Shown in pieces: positions 9,004-17,620 of a stretch of DNA of 64,000 nucleotides. The notes beneath the pieces are model-generated. The model was not told the origin of the DNA, did not search any database, and was given only the letters and a program-made list of their open reading frames with translations. The stretch comes from an uncultured Prevotellaceae bacterium (GTDB lineage Bacteria; Bacteroidota; Bacteroidia; Bacteroidales; Bacteroidaceae). A program made the position numbers and the translations under genes. The number at the start of each line of letters is the position of its first letter. Position 1 is the stretch's first letter. The stretch spans positions 1 to 64,000 of the forward strand of contig CAMHUI010000010.1 in assembly GCA_946188345.1 (NCBI GenBank), in the 5' to 3' direction.

Positions 9004-9078
9004 ACTTTCCCTTCTGCCGTCGACCTTTGGTTCAGGCCAACGTTAAGGACTACCGATATCAAATGATTTGGATTGAAA

Positions 9079-10050
9079 TCAGGAGTAGCGTAGTATTTGC
9101 CCTGGGCGGAGCTTCGAGGTTCGCTTGATGCCATTGAGGCGGCAGAGGCGGTCGACGGTGGTGTGGCGCTTGCGGGCGATAGAAGACAGCGTGTCGCCCT
9201 TCTTCACCTTGTGGTATTGCTTCACGGTTCCTGCTGCGGCACTGCGCGAGGCGGTCTCCTTGGCGGGGTTGAAGGCGGGTGCGCTTTCTCCACGCACCAT
9301 CTCGGGCGTATAGCCGCCGTTGCCCATCTTACCGCGCAGACGGGTGGCCTCGGCCGACTCGTCGCTGTAGGTAGAGGAGTTGTAGGTATAGAAGTCGCCG
9401 GTGATGTCCTGCATGCGGAAGTCGAACATCAGGGCCGGGTTGATGGGCACGCCGTTGAGCAGGGTCTCGAAGTGCAGGTGGGAGCCTGTGCTGCGTCCGG
9501 TGCTTCCGCCGAGTCCGATGGGCTCACCCGACTTCACTTCCTGCCCTTCTCTGACGAGCTGGCGTGAGAGGTGACCGTAGACGGTCTCGAGTCCGTTGGG
9601 GTGACGCACGACGACGTAGTTGCCGTAGCCTCCGCGGTTGAACTTCACGATGCGCACGCGTCCGCTGAATGCCGAGCGGATGGTGTCGCCGGTATAGACC
9701 TTGATGTCGAGTCCCTCATGGCGGCGTCCCCAGCGAGGTCCGAAGTTACTCGTGACGACGCGGCTGGGCGTGGGCATGGTGAAGTCGCGCAGGTCGATGC
9801 GGCACTGCTCGGGCAGCAGCGCTGAGCGGTTGTGCACGGTGCTGTTGTCGAAGTCGGCATAGAGGTCGGCGGCAATGGATGCTTCCATCTCTTCCTCGAT
9901 GATGCGCTGCAGATAGAGCGTATCGACGGCACGGGCCTTGCGGTCGACAGGAGCCTGTCGGGCCAGCAGATCCTGCGCCTGAAGGGCGTGGGAAGTCATC
10001 AACATCAGGGTTGCTATAGCAAAGGTTTTTATCGTTTTCCTTAAAATCAT
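9079..10050 (-). CDS. M23-family peptidoglycan metallopeptidase with C-terminal LysM
   Basis: Signal peptide; SNFGPRWGRRHEGLDIKV, GSTGRSTGSHLHFE; KVKKGDTLSSIARKRHTTVDRLCRLNGI LysM. Confidence 0.92.
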   Translation of the reverse strand: MILRKTIKTFAIATLMLMTSHALQAQDLLARQAPVDRKARAVDTLYLQRIIEEEMEASIAADLYADFDNSTVHNRSALLPEQCRIDLRDFTMPTPSRVVTSNFGPRWGRRHEGLDIKVYTGDTIRSAFSGRVRIVKFNRGGYGNYVVVRHPNGLETVYGHLSRQLVREGQEVKSGEPIGLGGSTGRSTGSHLHFETLLNGVPINPALMFDFRMQDITGDFYTYNSSTYSDESAEATRLRGKMGNGGYTPEMVRGESAPAFNPAKETASRSAAAGTVKQYHKVKKGDTLSSIARKRHTTVDRLCRLNGIKRTSKLRPGQILRYS

Positions 10051-10100
10051 ATTCTTAGTTTTGCAGGTTTTCAAAACGCCCAAAGGGGCATATATCGTTG

Positions 10101-10108
10101 CAAAGATA
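10101..10108 (-). promoter_or_regulatory. Putative -7 box for the M23 peptidase gene
   Basis: CAAAGATA (+) = TATCTTTG (-). Confidence 0.5.
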
Positions 10109-10166
10109 CGAAAAATAGTACGGAAAACCTTGTTTTGTTAACAGATTTTATATTTTTCGTTGGTAA

Positions 10167-12263
10167 TCAGCTGATGGCGGCCCAGTTGATGTTGGTCTTG
10201 CGCAGTTCGCGGAGACGGTTCCAGAGCATCTGATACTCTGGCCGCTCGCAGGTGGGGTCGGCATCAATGATTTTCTGTGCTTCGTCGCGGGCCATCTGTA
10301 CAATCTGTCCATCGCGGGCGATGTCGGCGATGCGCAAGTCGAAGGCGATGCCGCTCTGCTGGGTGCCCTCGAGGTCGCCGGGGCCGCGCAGCTTCAGGTC
10401 GGCTTCGGCAATCTCGAAACCGTCGTTGGTCTGGCACATGATGTCGATGCGGGTCTTGGTCTCCTTGGCCAGCTCGCGCTTGGTGACGAGGATACAGTAC
10501 GACTGGTCGGCGCCGCGCCCTACTCGTCCGCGCAGCTGGTGCAACTGGGAGAGGCCGAAGCGCTGGGCATCCATGATGACCATGACCGAGGCGTTGGGCA
10601 CGTTGACGCCCACTTCGATGACGGTGGTGGCCACGAGTATCTGCGTCTCGCGGCGCAGGAAGCGCTGCATCTCCTCTTCCTTGTCGGCGGGCTTCATCTT
10701 GCCGTGCACCTTGCTGATGCTGAACTCCGGGAAGATGTCGCACAGGGCCTCATAGCCTTCCTCGAGGTTCTTCAGGTCCATCTTCTCGCTCTCCTTGATG
10801 AGGGGGAAGACGACGTACACCTGCCGGCCTTGCTGTATCTGCTGGCGGATGCCCTGATAGAGCGAGACGGTCTGGTTGTCGTACTTATGGATGGTCTGTA
10901 TGGGCTTGCGTCCGGGCGGCAACTCGTCGATGATGCTCACGTCGAGGTCGCCGTAGATGGTCATGGCCAGGGTACGGGGAATGGGGGTGGCGGTCATCAC
11001 GAGCACGTGAGGGGGATTGTCGTTCTTCTCCCACAGCTTGGCTCGCTGGGCAACACCAAAGCGGTGCTGCTCGTCGACGACGGCAAGCCCGAGGCTGCGG
11101 AACTGCACCGTGTCTTCTATCAGGGCATGGGTACCCACGAGTATCTGCACCTCACCCGTGAGGAGTCCGTCAAGGATGGCCTGCCGCTTCTTGCCCTTGA
11201 CGATGCCGGTCAGCAGCTCCACGCGGACGGGCATGTCGCCGAGGAAGTCGCGGATGGTCTGCAGGTGCTGCTCGGCCAGGATTTCCGTCGGTGCCATGAT
11301 GCAGGCCTGATAGCCATTGTCGAGGGCGATGAGCATCGACATCAGGGCCACAAGGGTCTTGCCCGACCCCACATCGCCCTGCAGCAGACGGTTCATCTGC
11401 CGGCCCGAGCCGCAGTCGGTGCGTATCTCGCGGATGACACGCTTCTGGGCATTCGTCAACTGGAAGGGTAGCCGGTGGTAGAAGAAGTGATTGAACGTAT
11501 CGCCCACGCGGCTAAACACATTGCCGCGATATTTCCGCCGATGGTCGCTGGCATAGCGGACGATGTTCAGCTGAACATAGAAGAGTTCTTCGAACTTCAG
11601 CCTCAGGCGGGCCCGGCTCATCTCGTCGGCATTGTGGGGATAGTGAATCCACCGCATGGCATCGTTGCGCGAGATAAGGTGCAACGGACCGGTGATGAAG
11701 GGCGGAAGGGTTTCTTCCAGCGTGTCTGAGAGTTTCTCAAGCAACGTCTTGACCAGCCGCTCGATGCTCCGCGAGGTGAGGCCTCGCTTCTTCATCTGCT
11801 CGGTGGTGACATAGTAGGGCTGAAGACCCATCTCGGAGAGCTGCAGGTCGGAGGCCTTGTCAATGTCGGGATGGGTGAACTGATAGCGGCCCTGATAGAT
11901 GGTGGGCTTGCCGAAGACGATGTATTCTACGTTGACCTTATACTGGTCGTAGAAGCCCTTGAAGACATTAAACCAGACAAGGTCCACCACGCCATGGCCG
12001 TCGGTGAAATGTCCGACGACGCGTTTCTTCCTGGGCCCCATGGCAAACTCCTCGAAACTGAGGATGCGACCTTTCAGCTGCACGAACGGCATCTCGCCCC
12101 GCAACTCGTCGATGCTGTAGACGCGGCTGCGGTCGACATATTTATAAGGGAAATAGCCCAGCAGGTCGCCCCAGGTCTTGATGCCGAGCTCCTTTTCGAG
12201 GAGTTCCTTGCGCGAAGGGCCTACGCCAGCCAGATATTTGATGTCTTGCGAGAGGATGTTCAT
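10167..12263 (-). CDS. recG: ATP-dependent DNA helicase RecG
   Basis: 698 aa; LLQGDVGSGKT, DEQHRFGVAQR, MTATPIPRTLAMT, QLRGRVGRG. Confidence 0.97.
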   Translation of the reverse strand: MNILSQDIKYLAGVGPSRKELLEKELGIKTWGDLLGYFPYKYVDRSRVYSIDELRGEMPFVQLKGRILSFEEFAMGPRKKRVVGHFTDGHGVVDLVWFNVFKGFYDQYKVNVEYIVFGKPTIYQGRYQFTHPDIDKASDLQLSEMGLQPYYVTTEQMKKRGLTSRSIERLVKTLLEKLSDTLEETLPPFITGPLHLISRNDAMRWIHYPHNADEMSRARLRLKFEELFYVQLNIVRYASDHRRKYRGNVFSRVGDTFNHFFYHRLPFQLTNAQKRVIREIRTDCGSGRQMNRLLQGDVGSGKTLVALMSMLIALDNGYQACIMAPTEILAEQHLQTIRDFLGDMPVRVELLTGIVKGKKRQAILDGLLTGEVQILVGTHALIEDTVQFRSLGLAVVDEQHRFGVAQRAKLWEKNDNPPHVLVMTATPIPRTLAMTIYGDLDVSIIDELPPGRKPIQTIHKYDNQTVSLYQGIRQQIQQGRQVYVVFPLIKESEKMDLKNLEEGYEALCDIFPEFSISKVHGKMKPADKEEEMQRFLRRETQILVATTVIEVGVNVPNASVMVIMDAQRFGLSQLHQLRGRVGRGADQSYCILVTKRELAKETKTRIDIMCQTNDGFEIAEADLKLRGPGDLEGTQQSGIAFDLRIADIARDGQIVQMARDEAQKIIDADPTCERPEYQMLWNRLRELRKTNINWAAIS

Positions 12264-12278
12264 GGTGACAGGTTGTGG

Positions 12279-12998
12279 TTAGGTGGCAGTAGCCAGAAGG
12301 GCCTCTGCTATGGTGAGGTCAAAGGGCGTGGTGAGCTTGATGTTTTCGCGGTTGCCCTCAACAAGGGTGACGGAATAGCCGCAGGCCTCCACCACGGAGG
12401 CATCATCGGTAAAGGCAGATGCATCGGCAGAAGCACCGCCTGAGGCGAAAGCCTCATTGAACGAGGCTCGAAGCAGGGGGATGGAGAACACCTGCGGGGT
12501 CTGGACGATGCGATACTCGCTGCGGGGCACGGTATGTGAAGAATGAAGGACGTGGCGCAGGGTGTCGGTGACAGGCAGCACAGGCAGGGCGGCCCCTGTC
12601 TGTGCTGCAGCCTCGTAGCATCGGCTGATGGTATCAAGGGAAGGGAACGGACGCACGCCGTCGTGGATGCCGACAAGGCCTTCCGACTCTTCGGGAATGG
12701 CACAAAGACCGTTCCAAGAGGAGTGGAACCTGGTGGCCCCTCCGTCGACAACAAGATGATCGACGGTGAAGGCGTTCTCCTGACAGAGCTGCTGCCAATA
12801 GGCCTGCTGCTCGCGGGGAAGCACCAAGATAATCTTCAGCGCATCATCGAAGGCCCGGAAGCGCTCAATGGTATGCATCAGCACGGGCTTCCCGCCGATG
12901 GGCAGGAACTGCTTCGGCAGGTCTGCACCCATGCGCAGTCCCTTGCCGCCGGCAACAATGATGACATAGTTCGTCGTTCCTCTTGCCATGCTCTTCAT
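12279..12998 (-). CDS. ispD: 2-C-methyl-D-erythritol 4-phosphate cytidylyltransferase
   Basis: [44 protein letters not shown]. Confidence 0.95.
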   Translation of the reverse strand: MKSMARGTTNYVIIVAGGKGLRMGADLPKQFLPIGGKPVLMHTIERFRAFDDALKIILVLPREQQAYWQQLCQENAFTVDHLVVDGGATRFHSSWNGLCAIPEESEGLVGIHDGVRPFPSLDTISRCYEAAAQTGAALPVLPVTDTLRHVLHSSHTVPRSEYRIVQTPQVFSIPLLRASFNEAFASGGASADASAFTDDASVVEACGYSVTLVEGNRENIKLTTPFDLTIAEALLATAT

Positions 12999-13020
12999 CT
13001 TTTCTTTTTTCAGTATTCCA

Positions 13021-13590
13021 TCAATCGCCGTCCATCAGGTGTCTGAAGCGCATGGTCACCTTCTGCTCTTCCAGTGCCTCGGCCGAGATGAAGTTGCTCA
13101 GCAGCTGGAAACCGTAAGGGAGTGCGGCAGCCGGACCTTCGCCCGTTGTGATGTTGCCGTCGACGGTGACAAGATGATGGGTGATGTCGCAACCCTCCAT
13201 ATATTCCTCGAAACCAGGGAAGCAGGTGGCCTTCCTGCCACGCAGCAGCCCCAGTGTGCCGAGCACCATCGGGGCAGCACAGATAGCACCAATCAGCTTT
13301 TCCTTGGCGTTATGCTCAACGAGAAGGTCGCGCAGGGGCTGGAACTTGTTCAGGTTGTCGGCTCCGGGCCATCCGCCGGGCATTGCCAGCAGGTCGGCAT
13401 CGTCGAAGCTCTCGACTTCTTCAAAGGTCGTGTCAGCAATGACAGGCAGGTCTTTCGAGGCCATCACCTCACGACGCTGCATGATACTAACGGTTGTCAC
13501 ATCCACTCCTCCGCGGCGCAGGATGTCGATAGGAGCCAAGGCCTCGATAATCTCGAAGCCATCAGCGAGGAAAACATAAGCTTTTGCCAT
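13021..13590 (-). CDS. DJ-1/PfpI family protein
   Basis: [38 protein letters not shown] nucleophile-elbow motif. Confidence 0.92.
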   Translation of the reverse strand: MAKAYVFLADGFEIIEALAPIDILRRGGVDVTTVSIMQRREVMASKDLPVIADTTFEEVESFDDADLLAMPGGWPGADNLNKFQPLRDLLVEHNAKEKLIGAICAAPMVLGTLGLLRGRKATCFPGFEEYMEGCDITHHLVTVDGNITTGEGPAAALPYGFQLLSNFISAEALEEQKVTMRFRHLMDGD

Positions 13591-13639
13591 TTCTTTTTTT
13601 ACTTGGTTTATTTGTTTTAATTACTATTTCTTTTTCCCT

Positions 13640-14602
13640 TTAAACAACTCCTGCGGCACTCATCAGAACGTAGCCTATCACGATTCCTCCTAAGAAAACG
13701 ACGGCCAGAATGACGACAAAGAGCACAAGGTATAGCTTGATAATTTTCCAGATGGTCTGCTTGAAACTGAACTGGAATAGCTGTTTGAAGTCTACGACAT
13801 ACATCAGAATATTTAATGGCACGACGGCGTTGGTAAAGGCTTGCAACTGGATGTCTTGCCCGCTGTGGGCCAGCACATAAAGCGGCATACAGAGGATGAG
13901 TATGACGAATGACTGACACTCCACGTAGATTTGCGTAAAGAAGGCTTCGGTACGTGTTATATTGCCCATTGCCGGGGAGTTACGGAAGATGCGTGCGATG
14001 ATAAAGATGATGATGAGACACTGGATGATAGTCATCTGAGCAGGATGCGTAAACACCCACTCTATCACGCTATTGGCTATGGCATTGATGGTATTTCCTG
14101 CTTCCACCACCTTCTCTGACACCTGCTCCTCCGGCCCTTCGGTGATATTGACATAGGATTCCTTGCTCGATAGCTGCACGCCCAGCAGGTTAGCCTCCAG
14201 AAGCAGGAACATGCTGAGCAGGAAGAGCATCTTCACGGGTGGGAAATAGGCTTGCTGGCGGCCACGGAGATAGTCGCGCATCATATAGCCCGGCCGCCAG
14301 AACAGTTCCTTGATGGTGCCGAACATCGGACGGTTGCCCAGCCCCCAGACGTCGAGGACGTTGAGCACGGCATTGCGGAACGTCAGCCTTGAGCGCTGAC
14401 AGTCAGTGCTGCACTGAGGGCAATAGCGGCCTGTGAAGGTCTCGCCGCAGTATTCGCAGGTATGCTCCTCGGTTACACGCTCCAGGCGGGCCGGCATAGC
14501 CTCACGCTGCCTTTCATCCAACTGGCGAAAGGCTGTCTTCAACCTAACGACAAAAGTGTTTTCGCTGGGAATCTTCATCTTAAATACTTTTTCAATCTGC
14601 AA
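13640..14602 (-). CDS. DUF3667-like membrane protein with zinc ribbon
   Basis: CEYCGETFTGRYCPQCST zinc ribbon; multiple TM segments. Confidence 0.8.
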   Translation of the reverse strand: MQIEKVFKMKIPSENTFVVRLKTAFRQLDERQREAMPARLERVTEEHTCEYCGETFTGRYCPQCSTDCQRSRLTFRNAVLNVLDVWGLGNRPMFGTIKELFWRPGYMMRDYLRGRQQAYFPPVKMLFLLSMFLLLEANLLGVQLSSKESYVNITEGPEEQVSEKVVEAGNTINAIANSVIEWVFTHPAQMTIIQCLIIIFIIARIFRNSPAMGNITRTEAFFTQIYVECQSFVILILCMPLYVLAHSGQDIQLQAFTNAVVPLNILMYVVDFKQLFQFSFKQTIWKIIKLYLVLFVVILAVVFLGGIVIGYVLMSAAGVV

Positions 14603-14672
14603 ATTTATTGAAAATATGTGACTTTAGTGCACTTTTTGACCAAAATCTTTTGTTTTTATGTCCGATTTACAC

Positions 14673-14680
14673 TACCTTTG
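14673..14680 (+). promoter_or_regulatory. Putative -7 box for nadK
   Basis: TACCTTTG ~20 nt upstream of the ATG at 14700. Confidence 0.5.
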
Positions 14681-14699
14681 CACACAAAACAAGTAGTTT

Positions 14700-15593
14700 A
14701 TGTCAGAAAAGACACTCCGTTTTGCTTTGTTTGGCAAGCGCTCTGGCGGCAGCGAGGCTGAAGCCGTAGTCCGCACGATAGCCGTTCTCCGTTCGAAGGG
14801 CGCCGAGGTAATGGTCGACAAGACGTTTGCCGACATCCTGATCGGCGAGATGGGTGTTCCGGCCTGCCACCTGACGGTATTCGACGGCAACTGTTTCGAC
14901 GCCGACTTCGTCATCTCGCTGGGCGGCGACGGAACCTTCCTCCAGGCTGCCAGCCGCGTTGGAACCAAGGGCACCCCCATCGTGGGCGTAAACCTGGGAC
15001 GACTGGGCTTCCTGGCCGACGTGCTGGCCGATGAGGTAGAGACGGCCTTCGACGCCCTGCAGAAGGGCGACTATAAGGTGGAGCGCCACGTGGCACTCTA
15101 TATCGACAGCGACATCGAGGGTATTCCCTATGCCCTCAACGACATCGCTATCCTGAAGCGCGACACGGCATCGATGATCAGCATCCGCACCTGTGTCAAC
15201 GGGGAATACCTGACAACCTATCAGGCCGACGGCCTCATCGTGTCGACTCCCACTGGTTCGACGGCCTACTCGCTCTCCAACGGCGGACCTATCATCGCCC
15301 CGCTGACGGGCGTGCTCTGCCTGACGCCCGTGGCACCCCACTCGCTCAACATCCGGCCCATCGTCTTGAAGGACGACGTCGAGATACGACTGAGCGTTGA
15401 GAGCCGGTCGCACAACTTCCTCGTGGCTATCGACGGGCGAAGCGAGAAACTCAGCGAACAGACCGAAATCGTCATCCGCAAGGCACCCTACACGGTGAAC
15501 ATGGTGAAGTTTCCCCGGCAGACCTACTTCTCGACCCTGCGCGAGAAGATGATGTGGGGAGCCGACGGAAGGGAATTGAGAGTTGAAAGTTGA
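14700..15593 (+). CDS. nadK: NAD kinase
   Basis: VISLGGDGTFLQAA, GVNLGRLGFLADV, DGLIVSTPTGSTAYSLSNGGPI. Confidence 0.96.
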   Translation: MSEKTLRFALFGKRSGGSEAEAVVRTIAVLRSKGAEVMVDKTFADILIGEMGVPACHLTVFDGNCFDADFVISLGGDGTFLQAASRVGTKGTPIVGVNLGRLGFLADVLADEVETAFDALQKGDYKVERHVALYIDSDIEGIPYALNDIAILKRDTASMISIRTCVNGEYLTTYQADGLIVSTPTGSTAYSLSNGGPIIAPLTGVLCLTPVAPHSLNIRPIVLKDDVEIRLSVESRSHNFLVAIDGRSEKLSEQTEIVIRKAPYTVNMVKFPRQTYFSTLREKMMWGADGRELRVES

Positions 15594-15627
15594 GAGTTGA
15601 AAGTTGAGAGTTGAGAGTTGAGAGTTA
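15575..15627. repeat. Heptanucleotide tandem repeat (GAGAGTT/GAAAGTT)
   Basis: TTGAGAGTTGAAAGTTGAGAGTTGAAAGTTGAGAGTTGAGAGTTGAGAGTT. Confidence 0.9.
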
Positions 15628-15631
15628 AGAA

Positions 15632-17290
15632 ATGAAAGGGCTATTCCAGAAGACTACGACCAAATATGGTGCCAAGACCATTCTCCGCTGGCTATGGCAG
15701 GCATGGCGCGGCAACAGGCTGCAGGCATGCCTGAATGCCTCTGTGGGACTGCTTGAGGTTGCCGTCAGCCTGGCTCAGGTGTGGGCTGTCAAGCGCGCCA
15801 TCGACGTGGCAGCTGGCACCATCGAGGGCAATCTCTATTGGGCCGTGGCACTGATGGGACTGCTCATCCTGGCCGACTTTGCACTTCACATCTCGGCCAT
15901 ATGGATTCGCAACATCCTCGGCATCAAGGCGCAGAACCGCATGCAGCAGCGCATGCTCGACCGCATCCTGCGCTCAGAGTGGCACGGCAAGGAACTACGC
16001 CATTCGGGTGACGTACTCAACCGGCTCGAGGGCGATGTGAACACCGTCGTCAACTTCCTCACCGAGACCCTGCCCAACACCCTCTCCGTCCTGGCCCTGT
16101 TCGTTGGTTCCTTCTGCTATCTCTACACGATGGACCACCTCTTGGCAGTCATCATCGTGGCCATCATCCCCATCTTCATCTTCTTCAGCAAGATCTACGT
16201 CAGCCAGATGCGCCGGCTGACCCGCCAAGTGCGCGACAGCGACTCCAAGGTGCAGAGCGTCCTGCAGGAGACCATCCAGAACCGCATGCTCATCAAGACC
16301 CTCGAAGGCGACGCCGAGATGGTAGACCGGCTGGAAGACACGCAGAGCGAGCTGCGGCAGAACGTCGTGCGCCGCACAGCCTTCTCCGTATTCTCCAACC
16401 TCATCCTGAACTTCGGCTTTGCCCTGGGCTACCTCATCGCCTTCCTCTGGGCCGCCGTACGCATGTCGGAGAAGACGCTGTCGTTCGGCGGCATGACAGC
16501 CTTCCTGCAGCTCGTGGCCAAGATACAAGGCCCGGCCCGCAACCTCACGAAGCTTGCCCCGGCCTTCGTCGGCGTCTTCACCGCTGCCGAGCGACTCATG
16601 GAACTCGAAGAGAACCCGCTCGAAGAGCAGGGCGACCCCATCAGACTCGCAGCCCCCTGCGGCGTGCGGCTCGAAGGAGTCAGCTACAGCTATCCTGACA
16701 GCGACGCGCCCGTCGTCAACGACCTCACATTCGACTTCCGCCCGGGCACCTGCACCGCCATCCTCGGCCAGACAGGAGCTGGCAAGACCACACTCATCCG
16801 GCTCATGCTCGCCCTGCTCAAGCCACAGCAGGGACAAGTCACCCTCTACAGCCCTGCCGACCACTCCCTGCCGGCATCACCCCGGCTGCGCTGCAACTTC
16901 GTCTACGTACCCCAGGGCAACACCCTCATGAGCGGCAGCATACGCGAGAACCTGCGCTTAGGAAAGCTCGACGCCACCGATGACGAGATGCGCGACGCAC
17001 TGCGGAAGAGCTGCGCCGACTTCATCGACGACCTGCCCGAAGGCCTCGACACCCTCTGCGGCGAGCAGGGAGGCGGACTCTCCGAAGGCCAGGCACAGCG
17101 CATCGCCATAGCCCGCGCCCTCCTACGCAACAGAAGCATCATGCTCTTCGACGAAGCCACCTCGGCCCTCGACCCAGACACGGAACGCCAACTCCTGAAA
17201 AACATCCTCTCCACCAACGACAAGACCATCATCTTCATCACCCACCGCATGGCAGTGGTCGACTACTGCGACCAAGTGCTGAAATTATAG
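15632..17290 (+). CDS. ABC transporter, fused permease/ATP-binding protein
   Basis: TM domain plus Walker A GQTGAGKTT, LSEGQAQRIAIARALL, FDEATSALD. Confidence 0.93.
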   Translation: MKGLFQKTTTKYGAKTILRWLWQAWRGNRLQACLNASVGLLEVAVSLAQVWAVKRAIDVAAGTIEGNLYWAVALMGLLILADFALHISAIWIRNILGIKAQNRMQQRMLDRILRSEWHGKELRHSGDVLNRLEGDVNTVVNFLTETLPNTLSVLALFVGSFCYLYTMDHLLAVIIVAIIPIFIFFSKIYVSQMRRLTRQVRDSDSKVQSVLQETIQNRMLIKTLEGDAEMVDRLEDTQSELRQNVVRRTAFSVFSNLILNFGFALGYLIAFLWAAVRMSEKTLSFGGMTAFLQLVAKIQGPARNLTKLAPAFVGVFTAAERLMELEENPLEEQGDPIRLAAPCGVRLEGVSYSYPDSDAPVVNDLTFDFRPGTCTAILGQTGAGKTTLIRLMLALLKPQQGQVTLYSPADHSLPASPRLRCNFVYVPQGNTLMSGSIRENLRLGKLDATDDEMRDALRKSCADFIDDLPEGLDTLCGEQGGGLSEGQAQRIAIARALLRNRSIMLFDEATSALDPDTERQLLKNILSTNDKTIIFITHRMAVVDYCDQVLKL

Positions 17291-17324
17291 ATGAAGAATT
17301 AATTGACAAGTTTTTAGGTAAATC

Positions 17325-17349
17325 GTTGTAAAAAGCACCATTTTACAAC
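17325..17349. other. Hairpin upstream of the palindrome array
   Basis: GTTGTAAAA AGCACCA TTTTACAAC, 9-bp perfect arms. Confidence 0.7.
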
Positions 17350-17395
17350 CTCTTTTCTATGCCTTCGGGAAAAGATTACTAAGAAAGCTAAAAGT

Positions 17396-17478
17396 AAAAT
17401 AGGCTATTTTACCGACCAAAATAGGCTATTTTACAAAACAAAATAGGCTATTTTACTGACTAAAATAGGCTATTTTAC
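17396..17478. repeat. Four-copy palindrome array with exact 22-bp period
   Basis: AAAATAGGCTATTTTAC at 17396, 17418, 17440 and 17462, separated by variable 5-nt spacers. Confidence 0.95.
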
Positions 17479-17528
17479 TCAACGAATCGCCATGATTCAT
17501 TTTCAGTTTCTTTAGGGAAGTCTATATG

Positions 17529-17577
17529 AAAGCAGCCGCATCGGGCAGTGAATGACTGCTTCCGGTGCGGCCGCTTT
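17529..17577 (-). terminator. Hairpin terminator for the rhamnosidase gene
   Basis: AAAGCAGCCGCATCGGGCAGT...ACTGCTTCCGGTGCGGCCGCTTT imperfect stem. Confidence 0.6.
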
Positions 17578-17620
17578 CGGTATTGTCCTTCCCGAGGGAG
17601 GATGTTTTTTCTGGTAGGGT

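Noticed and set aside
17396-17478. CRISPR-like array
   Set aside because: Spacers are only 5 nt, units are palindromic and there are no cas genes in the window.
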